This document shows, one piece after another, positions 1-8,651 of a stretch of DNA of 22,544 bases. Position 1 is the first letter of the stretch; every line of letters begins with the position of its first letter. The notes beneath the pieces are model-generated. The model saw nothing but the letters and a program-made list of their open reading frames with translations. It did not search any database and was not told where the DNA came from. Origin of the DNA: Chara braunii (taxonomy: Eukaryota; Streptophyta; Charophyceae; Charales; Characeae); the NCBI GenBank assembly GCA_003427395.1, contig BFEA01000022.1:5243761-5266304 (forward strand), written 5' to 3'. Position numbers and translations under genes: made by a program.

Positions 1-80
1 CCCTCTCTCTCTCTCTGTGTGTCTCTCTCTCTGTAACACACACACACACACACACATACACACACACATACATACACACA

Positions 81-128
<48 letters not shown>
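1..128. repeat. CT then CA dinucleotide microsatellites
   Basis: A short CT/GT run is followed by a nearly pure CA run with scattered CATA interruptions. This is ordinary simple-sequence DNA. No gene is visible. Confidence 0.97.
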
Positions 129-130
<2 letters not shown>

Positions 131-185
131 AAATCGATCAATCAATCAAGCAATCAATCAATGTGATTGATTGATTGATTGATTG
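129..185. repeat. AATC/GATT palindromic microsatellite
   Basis: A run of AATC units switches to GATT units around a three-base centre. CAATCAATCAAT at 151-162 and ATTGATTGATTG at 166-177 form a perfect 12-bp stem with a GTG loop, and further GATT units continue to about 185. It could extrude as a hairpin in single-stranded DNA or RNA. Confidence 0.9.
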
Positions 186-221
186 TTTTATTTTTTTATT
201 ATTATTATTATTTTTTAACAG
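186..221 (+). other. T-rich/TTA tract ending in an AACAG acceptor-like site
   Basis: A poly-T and ATT-repeat tract ends in TTTTTTAACAG at 221, which has the form of a plant 3' splice site. No matching donor or exon could be established, so this may be only simple-sequence DNA. Confidence 0.3.
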
Positions 222-299
222 ATCTGCCGCCCCAGCCAAACTCCTCGCCTGACAGTGTCTTTCGCTTGGATCAGATAGGCCACGCAGACCTTCACCTTG

Positions 300-411
300 G
301 ATTCAGATTTGGTGCTTTGGTTCTCCGTTGGCGGAATATAAGTGGCGAGAGTACGCTCTCATTGACATTCGGATTCGGTGCTTCAGTTCTCCGCTGGTGG
401 AATATAAGTGC
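300..411 (+). repeat. 66-bp direct duplication
   Basis: Two copies of a roughly 46-bp block (about 300-346 and 366-412) share TTCTCCGYTGG and GGAATATAAGTG at an exact 66-bp offset with a few substitutions. The offset is a multiple of three, so one forward frame reads FRFGALVLRWRNIS followed by FGFGASVLRWWNIS. The open frame around it (179-457) is short and begins in simple sequence. I do not recognise a protein. Confidence 0.8.
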
Positions 412-519
412 ATTTCTGCTTTCTGGACAGCATTGGACTTCCTGCCTTTCAACGTGATTTTGCATTCTGAATTTATGTCATTTCGCTATGGCTCATTTTC
501 CTTCCAATATGGCAGGTTT

Positions 520-1230
520 GCAAAAAAAAAAGAAAAAAAAAGTGTGCCATGTGGTACATGTTCAAAGCAGGAGGAGAAAGAAGAAGACGAGGAGGAGAAG
601 GAGGAGGATGAAGAAGTGGAGGAGGAGGAGGATGAGGAATAAGTGGAGGAGGAGAAAGATACAACGGGTTTGCAAGAAAAAAGGTGCCACGCGGCACCTG
701 TTCGGAGGAGGGGGAGGAGAAGAAGAAAGATATGGCGGCCCAAGAGGAGGAGAAGGAGGAAGAAAAAGAGGAGGAGGAGGAGGAGTAGGAAGATGAAGAT
801 GAAGAAGGGGAGGAGGAGGGGGAGGAGGAGAAAGAGGAAGATATACCGGGCTGCAAAAAGGTGATGGAGGAGAAGGAGGAACAAGGACAAGACGAGGAGG
901 AGAAAGGAGAAGAAGAGGAGGAGGAGGAGAAGTAGGAGATAAGACATTTGCAAAAAAAAAAAGAAAAAAAACAAGCTTGTGTCACGTGGCACCGGGTCAA
1001 AGGAGGAGGAGGAGGAGGAGGAGAAAGATATGGCGGATGAATATGACGAGCAGGAGGAGGAGGAGGAGGAGGAGGAGGAGGAGAAAGATATAGCGGGTGT
1101 TCCAAAAAAAAAGCCACCTGGTGACGAGAGGAGGAGGAGGACGACGACAACGAGAAGGGGGATAACGAGGAGGAATGGGAGGGAGGAGGAGAAGGATGTC
1201 GAGGAAGAGGAGGATAGAGGCGACTATGAG
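520..1230 (+). repeat. Purine-rich GAGGAG minisatellite with palindromic modules
   Basis: GAGGAG/GAAGAA low-complexity DNA is interrupted by a recurring composite module: AAAGATA plus a short linker, then GCAAAA and an A-run, then a palindromic core, then GGAGGAGG. AAAGATA occurs near 655, 725, 836, 1023 and 1083. The palindromic cores near 545, 683, 980 and 1112 are variants of GTGCCACGTGGCACC; the one near 683 is a perfect GGTGCC/GGCACC stem. Long frames here give only Glu/Lys/Arg-rich (plus) or Ser/Leu/Phe-rich (minus) low complexity, so I call no gene. Confidence 0.85.
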
Positions 1231-1292
1231 GTCTCTCTCTCTCCCTGTGTCTCTCTCTCACACACACACACATACACACACACACACACTCA
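1231..1292. repeat. CT and CA microsatellite
   Basis: A CT run to about 1259 is followed by a CA run to about 1292. It sits just before the left edge of the 1.76 kb repeat, at the same side where the second copy has a different neighbour. Confidence 0.95.
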
Positions 1293-2191
1293 CCGTCAAC
1301 GGGCTCCAGCTGGCAACGGACGATGACTTCGGCCTGAACACCCTTACAAGGGTATTTGGGCACATATTTGCAGCTTACAGGGAGAATACGCCTGACGATA
1401 TCTAGGGGCACGTCCCAGTTGTGTTGATTACAGAGTGTGTGAGCGTGCACTTTGCGGGCACTCGTTAGCCGGACTACGCGATTGATCAAGGAAGTCTATG
1501 AGGCGCCGGTAGGACACGTAAGTACCAGGCTAGAAGTTCTGAGACGGTCGCAGCGTCGCACGTACGGGCGAAGTTACGGGCAGCGCTGGGTTGATCAGGT
1601 AGGACTATGACTAGGGGAGGATGTTGTCTGACTTACTGGGGACCGACGTTTTAGGGCCATGCCGTGTGAAGTTTCGCAGGCACTAGATTAACCATGCACC
1701 GTCGATGGTAGGAGCCGTCGTTGAAGCCAAGTAAGGATGGCACGAACTAGAGCAACGGTTTGGGGTTCTTCGACAGAGGGGCGATAAAAAGGCGCTTGCG
1801 GCAGGCTATGAGGGGCACCGTTGGCAGCCATGGTATGATGGAGCAGGCGTGTGGGGGGGGGCTAAGCGGAGCCTTGCCCTCTAGACAACCAAGTGCGGCA
1901 TTACGGGGCCGGGTACGCAGGCCGTAAGTTGGAAAACGACTGAGGCGCCGTTTGCAGGCCCGGGCTGGCTGGCCTTACCATTCATATACAGGGCAACGCA
2001 CAGCCAACTCAGGCTTGGGTTTAGCCCTATAGGTTACATCACTGAACTTCCACCAGGCGGATCCTGGGATTGAGGCCAGCAGCGAGCATCGGAGCAGTAG
2101 AGGAGCGCGTCGGAGTGAGCTGAGGGGTTGAGGGTCCAGCGAGACTATCCCTCGGGGCAGGGTCAAGTATCAACGGTCCCCTCCCCCAGCC

Positions 2192-2272
2192 GTTTTTAAT
2201 ATATTTTATTTCTAAGTTTTATTACTTGACTATTTTTTTATTTTTTATTTATTTTCTTTTTTTCTTTTATTC
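2192..2272 (-). repeat. T-rich tract, possible A-rich tail of a minus-strand retroposon
   Basis: About 80 bases are almost all T and A on the plus strand, i.e. A-rich on the minus strand. Read on the minus strand, the unit upstream of this tail contains GGTTCAGATCC at about 2344-2354, close to the Pol III box B consensus. That combination would suit the 3' end of a tRNA-derived SINE or a LINE inserted in minus orientation. No clear box A or target-site duplication was found, so this is tentative. Confidence 0.35.
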
Positions 2273-2324
2273 GAGACCGGGCGTGTACCCAAGAGCCTAG
2301 CTCGGTGGGCACACCATTAAATGG

Positions 2325-2384
2325 CCGGAGAGCAGATCCAGCCACGGATCTGAACCAATGCAGCCCGCCGTGGGAGTTCTCGCC
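2325..2384 (+). other. Structured segment upstream of the U6-like sequence
   Basis: Two perfect six-base stems occur here: AGATCC/GGATCT with a six-base loop, and CCACGG/CCGTGG around about 20 bases. They overlap in sequence, so they are alternatives. In the second repeat copy the first stem is kept and the second becomes CCACGG/CTGTGG, a G-U wobble. This could reflect a structured RNA or simply recent common ancestry. Confidence 0.35.
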
Positions 2385-2385
2385 A

Positions 2386-2487
2386 GTCCTTCAGGACATC
2401 CGTTAAAATTGGAATGATATAGAGAAGGTTAGCATCACCCCTGCGCAAGGATGACACACATAAATCAGGATTAAGAGCGCTCTTTCT
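2386..2487 (+). ncRNA. U6 snRNA-like sequence, copy 1 (probable pseudogene)
   Basis: Plant-type U6 similarity runs from GTCCTTCAGGACATCCG through TTAAAATTGGAA, AGAGAAGGTTAGCAT and CCCCTGCGCAAGGATGACAC to CATAAATC at 2466. U6 is the catalytic snRNA of the spliceosome, transcribed by Pol III in plants. Differences from the usual plant form: a shortened 5' hairpin, ATAGAGA instead of the near-invariant ACAGAGA, CATCACCCC instead of CATGGCCCC, and a replaced 3' end (AGAGCGCTCT palindrome, then TCTTTCTG with only three Ts). The AGC triad is kept. No plant upstream element plus TATA box was recognised. Most likely a degenerate U6-derived sequence riding in a repeat. Confidence 0.75.
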
Positions 2488-2982
2488 GCCGATCTGTTAC
2501 GCTCCGAGGGTCAGGGCGCTGTGTGATTACATGACGCGGTGGGGTTGACGACAACGGAGTAGGAACGAAGGTGTAGACGACGGAGGTGACAGAGAGAGAG
2601 GTAGGGGAGGAATGACGGGGCGCTAAGGTAGGATTAGGGCAGCAACGGGAGTGGAATGAACCTGGGCGCTAAGTTGCGGCAGGTGTAGTTAGACTGGAGA
2701 TGGCGGGAGTAGAGGGGGATGAATGAAGGTGAAAGCGACGGAGGTGAGAGAGAAGGGGTATGAGAGGAAAGGCGAGGGCCGAGGCTGAGGAGTGACGGAG
2801 AACAGGGAGTTGAACTAAGACGGGTAGTGAGGCGTAGACACGGAGCAGGGAAACGGGCGCGACCGGTGGCGAAGAAGAGTGAGGGAGTGAGAACGAACGT
2901 GGGCGCAGATTTGGGCCGGGTACGTTCGACGGGTACACATGGCGGAGCAAAAGAGTAGCGGGCGACATCAGATCTACGTTTA

Positions 2983-3520
2983 ACTTGCCCGATTCTTGAC
3001 GGAATCGGGTAAAGTAAAACGTGAGGTTGGGGTCTTGAAAGGGGGCGAACGTGGCCATGAAGTCAGGTTAGGCGTTAAGTTAGTAGACCGAGGCTAGCAA
3101 AGGAAAGGGTTGCGAAAGGAGGAGTCGAGGGAAGTGGGTATGGACGGAGGAAGAGGTGACGATTTGCCCGATTCATCATAGAATCAGGTAAGGTAGGATG
3201 CTAGCTTAGAGTTTAGGCCGTGGCGAGGGTGAAGGTAAGGTTAGTTTAGCCAGTGAGTTAGTAGACTACGAGTTAGTAAGGGAACGAGCCGCGCGCGAGA
3301 TGGCGGAGGCTGACTGTGGCAAAAAGGCGGGGGAAACGTAACTCACTCGATTCTTCGTAGGACCGAATGAGTGGAGGTGCCAGGCAGGGGTTTTGGCAGG
3401 TGGCGTTTGTGATCCCGTGGTTAGTTTTGGTAGAAAAGTAGTAAGATTAGAATTAGAAAGGAAAGGTAGTGCGAGGTGGTAGAGAGGAGGTGGTGACGAG
3501 GAAAAAGGTGCGCAGGTGTA
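2983..3520 (+). repeat. Degenerate ~180-bp tandem repeat with one hairpin per unit
   Basis: A hairpin-bearing motif recurs at about 2985, 3163 and 3343. The first is TTGCCCGATTC then TTGACG then GAATCGGGTAA, an 11-bp stem with one wobble; the second is TTGCCCGATTC/GAATCAGGTAA; the third is weaker. A GTTAGTAGAC-like block follows at matching offsets (about 3081 and 3257, diverged near 3440). Only the first hairpin lies inside the duplicated 1.76 kb repeat. No coding capacity is seen. Confidence 0.55.
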
Positions 3521-4200
3521 GGCGAACAAGGGGAACGGGCACGCAATAGAAGGAGGGATCGTGAGGAGTAATATGTGCCTGACTTCCGTTCCCATCATGT
3601 GTGATCGTGCCGTGATCACCTTCACGCTACCTGGCCTCTATGTAAGCAGAGTGAACCTGGTCAGATGAGCGGCCAGATGCAGTCTTAATGAGTTGGGTGT
3701 AAGTGACTGTAAGAGATGAGGGAGTGTGGCTATAGCATGAGCGTGTAAAGTGGCATAGATATATACAGAGAGAGAGAGGGGGAGAACGTTTACCTTAAGG
3801 GAACGGAGGGCGTGGGACACGCAAAAGATAGAGTATCAAAGCTAAGTTACGAACAAAATTACTACAACCTTTGTAAGAAAATGCAAGTGGCAGCCAAATA
3901 TTTTACTGCCAGGCACTGCCATCCGCCGCATGGTTGCTTCGTGCTTGGTACATATGTTTACCCCGGTCTCAGTATCCGGGCCAGGTTCACTTGGCCACTA
4001 TAACAAGCAGGTGTAGAGCAAGGGTCATTGCCAAGGAGAGGGACGGAGCTTATTACTGAAGACAGTGGGTGAAATGACTTTTTGAGCTAACTACGATAAC
4101 AAATTAACAGGTTCTCAGAAGGACAGACAAATATTTTGCCAGGGAGAGTGGGGCGACTACGTATACTGATTGCGATTGTGACTGATGCGACTTCCGTTAC
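3521..4200. other. Non-coding, nothing recognised
   Basis: Apart from a short GA run near 3766-3782, I see no gene, RNA or repeat that can be named. Open frames are short and lack recognisable motifs. Confidence 0.6.
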
Positions 4201-5750
4201 TTTTAAACACAGGTCTAGCTAAGTTGGGTGCTGGCACGGAAACTGGGCACCTTACGGATGTTATTGCTGTATCTCCAGCATCATTGTGCTTTGACATATA
4301 GCACTACGGTTGCTACTTCTAGTATCTATATACTGCTACGGTGGTTGCTGCGGGACCAGGGCCATTACGGCAGGTCACTGGGTTACCAGGACTGTTTATT
4401 CTATGTGTTTCAGTAACTGCCTGTTAAAGAACGCTTTGGGTGCTTATTTTCCTGATTGTGCTGGGTGTCCTAACCACGGTTCATGCCCACTCGTTTGGAC
4501 ATTGCGGGGCACTCATCTCAATGGTTGACAGTATATCCGCTCGTGTTAGAAGGAGGGAAAAAGTTTCTATGAGTTGCATGGGTGGCAGGAAGGAGGGACG
4601 TAAGGATCATCGAGCCCGTCAACACGACGCTCGTGAGGAGTGTTGCGGCGAGGCGATTGAGGGTTGCTGCTGATGAGAAATTACTGCTACCAGTGGGGAA
4701 ACTGTGAGGGAAGGGGCATGTGCCGTAGCATGCGGAAGAGTTTTCCGTAAGCAGTAGGGAGTATACTGCTGAGTGCATTACTGTGCACTATGTTGAGTGC
4801 GTCGTTGGAGGTATGCTACTGCATACAGATCGGTGTGGAGATATGACGTGGATGGTGAGCACGTGGGCAGCCACATAATCGAGTTGTTGCATGACCACTA
4901 CTCGCGTAGTTTCAGTAGGCTGTCACGTCTTGTCTGCGTGCTGAATAGAGTAAAGGGGCAGTTGATCGTGACCTTGGAGTTTACCACCTCCTCGGCAGGA
5001 CGACTGTTGTTACTGGCGGCCGCCTCGGTGGCTACGTTACGGCTGCTGTGTGCCGGTGGGCTGTTTTGCGGACAGTGAGAGCACTATGTTTTAACGGTGC
5101 TCAGAACAGGCTATTACACAAGGCGGCTGCGCTACGGCTGCTGTAACATCGAATTCGGTTGTGCACCCCGTGCCAGCAACTGGTGTGCAACTGTGGCTGC
5201 TGGCTCTATACCTTACTACTGGTATAATCCGTTGCTACCGTAACTGTTGTAGGAAGCTGTAAATATCCTACAGGCCGCTGCAGTAGTACGGCCATACACA
5301 TGTCCAAGTTGGGCACACCGCTGAGTGTCTTATGACTGCACACATCTGCGTATTGAGTGGTACGGCATTGTAACACTGTGGTGGGCATTGCGCTAAGCAC
5401 GAATGAGGAAGTCGGACGTTGTCCCCCAATGCGGACCACTGCGGTGCGCATCCTGTGCTGCTGCTGCTGGTGGCGGCTGCTGCTGCTGGGGAGGGCCTGC
5501 TGCTGTGTATTGTGCGCGATCCGTTGCTACATGCAGGGCACTATTGATCGCGGTATGTTGCTACAACGCTGGTGGACTGGGTACAGACTATGGATGCTGT
5601 TGCTGGCAGCCGCTACTGTTGCTGTTAATCGCAACTTGCGGCCGTTGATGTGGACTGTTGCAGGCTGGTGTGCGGTCGTGAGCGGGCTGAGAAGAGGAGC
5701 TGAGACTTGGGGGGATGGTCAGGCTAGACGAGTAGGGGGTTACTAGTGCT
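4201..5750. repeat. Degenerate GCT/GTT/GGT-rich sequence
   Basis: The plus strand is dominated by variants of TGCTGCTG, TTGCTAC, CGGTGG and TACTGG with no clean period, as in a very old minisatellite or expanded triplet tract. It creates several leucine-, cysteine- and tryptophan-rich open frames (4797-5078, 5357-5746, 5403-5648) that overlap in different frames and have no recognisable domain. I treat these as by-products of composition. Confidence 0.5.
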
Positions 5751-6309
5751 ACGGTTTAGGAGGTTGACAGGGGATTGATTTCGACAGCTCGACGTCAAAG
5801 ATACTGACCAAGCTGACACATTGGCCGCCATTGCGGGGCCCTCAGGCGCCTCTAGATTTCAAGGCCCTCTCATGGTGAGTTGAGTTGACCCATCCTTGGA
5901 TCTCGAGAGTCTGAACCTTCTACTTTTATCTTTCTCAGTCTCAGTCTAGTCTCTTGGTTACGAGAGGAAGGCGGCTGGCGGGATTGCAACCCGTAGGTCC
6001 GCAGCAAGACCTTGTGGGAGGTCTACCCACCGATTGCGGGGGCTCTGCCGGAACCCAGGCGGGGTTCTGGAGGCAGGGAACTTCAGGTATAATTTCGATT
6101 GACCCGTGTGATCCCTTCCCTTAGCTGCTATCCTTGGGTATCTGAATAAGACTATGACAGGCTATTACTTTTTATTTTGCTATGTATGTCAGGACATGTT
6201 TTGCAAAAGGTTAAGTGAACACATATATATGAGAGTTCAGATGAACCTGAGTGAATTCAGACAAAATGAACGGGGGGGAAGTTGGGATGAAGGTGTTATG
6301 CATTCTTTG
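5751..6309. other. Non-coding, possible short intron
   Basis: A consensus-like donor GTGAGTTGAG follows ATG at about 5876, and a pyrimidine-rich acceptor TTATCTTTCTCAG ends near 5938. That would be an intron of only about 64 bases. No coding exon can be tied to either side, so this is weak. The rest holds nothing I can name. Confidence 0.25.
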
Positions 6310-7560
6310 ACTGGGTCAACCCAAGGCTGAGCTCCTCTAAGTTGATGTGGGTTCATTGCTGTGTTTTATTTATGTTTGTTGGGCTGATTGTATGATCTTT
6401 GAGGGCTGGGCCTATCCTAAGTTGGACGGACCAGTCGCTGTTTTTTTCTGGGGTTTCTGCACAGGAGGATGAACATCCTATGTTGGGAGGACTTAGAATC
6501 CTGATGTTTCGTTTGTGGGCTGCTGAAAGCAGGACTGGGATATTCTAAGTTGTGTAGACCCAGTTCTGTGTGTGTTTCTTCTTGAGGGGGACACTGGCAT
6601 GAGGCTGAGCGTACCCTTAAGTTAGGGCGGCTCAGTCATAAGCCATGAACAAAATGGTCAACCACAATATAAAAATTGCTACATATACTATATGAACTTA
6701 TGCTATGACAGAACGGACACCCTAAGTTGGGAAAGCCAGTCAGTAAGCCAGGTAGAACAAGAAGAAAAGAGAAGCAAATAAAGAGTATAATAAAGGTAAT
6801 TCGGACGTACCCTTAAGTTAGGGCGGCTCAGTCTTATGCTCGTAATAATGCAAAGGTGCAGAGAGTTAGTATAAATCTTCTTTTATTTTCCCTTCTAAAC
6901 ACAAGGTCTCCCTAAGTTGGGTAGGTCTGATCATCTGCCTAATAAGAGAGAAACATATAAAGTTTGTGCAAGTACATCAATGGTTGTTCTCTTATACTGT
7001 CGTTACGGAGACTAAGCGTACCCTTAAGTTAGGGCGACTTAGTCATACGTCGTTTGTACTTTGTTCAGGCAGATCAGGCGTACCCTTAAGTTAGGGCGGC
7101 CTGATCATATTGTCTTATGTACCTAAACCTGTTTAAGCTGGCTAGGCGTACCCTTAAGTTAGGGCGGCCTAGCTATATGCTCTTGTCGTTGTTGTTATGT
7201 AGGTTGGACGTACCCTTAAGTTAGGGCGGTTTGATCGTTCGTCGTTCGTACTTGTTTTAGTCAGGTTAGGCACAACCCTAAGTTGGGCAGACAAATCCTA
7301 TGCCCTATGTAACCTTGTCTATGAGCTGACAAGGTTTACCCTTAAGTTAGGGCAGTCTAGTTTATGCTTAATGTCGTCAGTTAAGCAGAAGTCAGACGTA
7401 CCCTTAAGTTAGGACGGTCTGGTCATATATTTTATGACTACAGTCTATGTGATGTTGGGCATACCCTTAAGTTAGGGCAGTCCAGTTGTGCGTACATTTA
7501 GTTGTTTACTTAGGCAGGTTGGGCATACCCTTAAGTTAGAGCCTTGTCTGATCCTATGCC
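6310..7560 (+). repeat. Tandem array of ~17 hairpins with conserved TAAGTT loop and variable stems
   Basis: The loop TAAGTT (once TATGTT) starts at 6338, 6418, 6479, 6546, 6618, 6723, 6814, 6913, 7025, 7087, 7155, 7217, 7279, 7343, 7405, 7468 and 7532. The last nine are 62-68 bp apart; the fifth to ninth are 91-112 bp apart. The commonest core is CCCTTAAGTTAGGG, entered by GTA and left by CG; others have CCCTAAGTTGGG or TCCTAAGTTGGA. Outside the core, arms differ between copies yet pair: GATCAGGC/GCCTGATC (7072-7106), GCTAGGC/GCCTAGC (7141-7173), GACTAAG/CTTAGTC (7010-7044), GGCTGAGC/GCTCAGTC (6603-6637), GTCAGAC/GTCTGGT (7391-7423). Some copies (6723, 6814) pair poorly. I do not recognise the family. 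Confidence 0.9.
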
Positions 7561-8207
7561 ATAGGTAAGGGGGTTATAACAGGAAAAGAACTGAGTGATC
7601 CAATTAACTATTCAGATTAAACTTATATTGGATTGTGAGAGATGTTTGTTCATGCATGCTTGTGGGCTCTCACTCTGGGGCGTCTTTTTGGTAGATTAGT
7701 TGTTTAGATGCTTGCCAAGTGCTGGAGCCACAGACAGATTTGTTGGATGATGGGAGGGAGAGCTTGGGATGAAGATAGGACTGACCCTACTAGGAGTTAG
7801 GATCAGGGCTAGCTCATGACCTCATGTAGAGGTTGTGCGGGCTATCATTGATTCTAAATCATCGAGCAGATGTCAGAAGATAGTCCCAAGTATAGCTTGC
7901 TTTGTCTTTCTGTCTTTCAACTTTGTATAAATCTTGATAGCCTCCTGTTCCTACGGGAAGCGCTGCCGAAATTTCTGCAAATCTGAAAGAGTTAGTCATT
8001 TTTGGACTCACAGAATTTTTTAAAAGACACTTTTCCTACGGGAAACGCTGCCGAAATTTTGCAGAATTTGAGGAGTTGGAATATTTTCAGCTAGGGGCTA
8101 CTTAGCAGATCTATCCTGGATAGAGGAGATGTTCAGTGACCTGGTACTAGTAGAGGAGCTAGGTTACGACATAGGGAGTATTCGCCTTCCTTGGCATAAA
8201 CACAGTA
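7561..8207 (+). other. Leader-like non-coding region with an 85-bp duplication
   Basis: A 27-base block beginning TTCCTACGGGAA and ending GCCGAAATTT occurs at 7948-7974 and again at 8033-8059 with one difference, 85 bp apart. TTCC/GGAA can form a small hairpin. The position just before the first gag-like reading suggests part of the element's leader, but no primer-binding site was recognised. A diverged relative of the upstream hairpins (CTGACCCTA..TTAGGATCAG) lies near 7783-7808. Confidence 0.5.
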
Positions 8208-8651
8208 GTGTTTCTTTTGGCCTGTACTGTGATGCAGGTGTCCGTATTTCGCCTGAAGGCTTTGGATGCCAGGACGAGTGACGGGAGAGACTTTAAGAAA
8301 ATGGTAGAGGATGTTGTTGCCCAACTTGATGTGGAAAAAGAGGCAAAGACAGCGGGAAAGGCTATGGCGGCACCGCAGACTCAGGGAAAGGCGAAGAAGG
8401 CGGTGGTGCAAGAGGAGGAAGAAGAGGAAGAAGAGGAGCCCGAACCTCCAAAGCTAACGAAGACTCAAAGAAAGGCGAAAATTTTGGCTCAAGGGGAGCA
8501 AGGCTCGGGAAGAGGACAGGTCCCGCAAGCGACAGCACTGCCTCCCCCGGAGTCGCCCAGTCAGGCCGCGCCAGCACCCGATGGACCGTGGTCAGCTTAT
8601 GGACCTCCAAGCTTTGGCCTGGGCACTGTTCATATGTACCATAGCCGGTGA
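8208..8651 (+). pseudogene. Gag-like fragment (Lys/Glu- and Pro/Gln-rich linker)
   Basis: An open frame of 147 codons with no recognised fold. Residues about 17-45 look like a short helical, charged segment (RDFKKMVEDVVAQLDVEKEAK); 46-85 are Ala/Lys/Glu-rich with a run of nine Glu; the end is Pro/Gln/Ser-rich and stops after a GPWSAYGPPSFG stretch. I assign it to Gag because the same composition leads straight, after a frame change, into the Gly/Arg/Gln-rich tract and zinc knuckle downstream. No capsid domain is visible here; either it is missing or this family keeps it elsewhere. The listed start is simply the first Met and may not be used. Confidence 0.45.

Larger units (their letters stand above)
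1329..3085 (+). repeat. 1.76 kb dispersed repeat, copy 1
   Basis: This block matches 18728-20521 in the same orientation, with offsets of 17,399 bp at the left edge and 17,436 bp at the right; by eye roughly nine bases in ten agree. Homology begins at TCGGCC and ends at TTAAGTTAGTA, and the flanks are unrelated on both sides. It contains a T-rich tract, a structured segment and a U6-like sequence. No reading frame is conserved between the copies, so it does not look protein-coding. It may be a non-autonomous element, part of a larger element, or a segmental duplication. Confidence 0.9.

Noticed and set aside
473-1489. 338-codon minus-strand open frame
   Set aside because: It is the reverse of the GAGGAG and CA tracts, giving Ser/Pro/Phe/Leu runs with no domain; frames over such tracts stay open by composition.
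2669-3058. 129-codon minus-strand open frame in repeat copy 1
   Set aside because: It is not preserved in repeat copy 2, and the Ser/Pro/Leu-rich text has no recognisable domain.
4797-5746. Leu/Cys/Trp-rich open frames (93, 129 and 81 codons) suggesting small membrane proteins
   Set aside because: They overlap in different frames within GCT/GTT-rich degenerate repeat DNA and look like composition effects.
5876-5938. Short intron with GTGAGT donor and TTTCTCAG acceptor
   Set aside because: Only about 64 bases long, with no coding exon on either side; kept as a weak remark only.
6610-7540. TTAGGG/CCCTTAA words suggesting interstitial telomere repeats
   Set aside because: The words occur once per 62-68 bp unit within a hairpin core, not as tandem six- or seven-base telomere units.
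6310-7560. CRISPR-like array
   Set aside because: Cores are spaced regularly, but flanking arms vary as complementary pairs, spacers resemble each other, and the context is eukaryotic with no cas genes.
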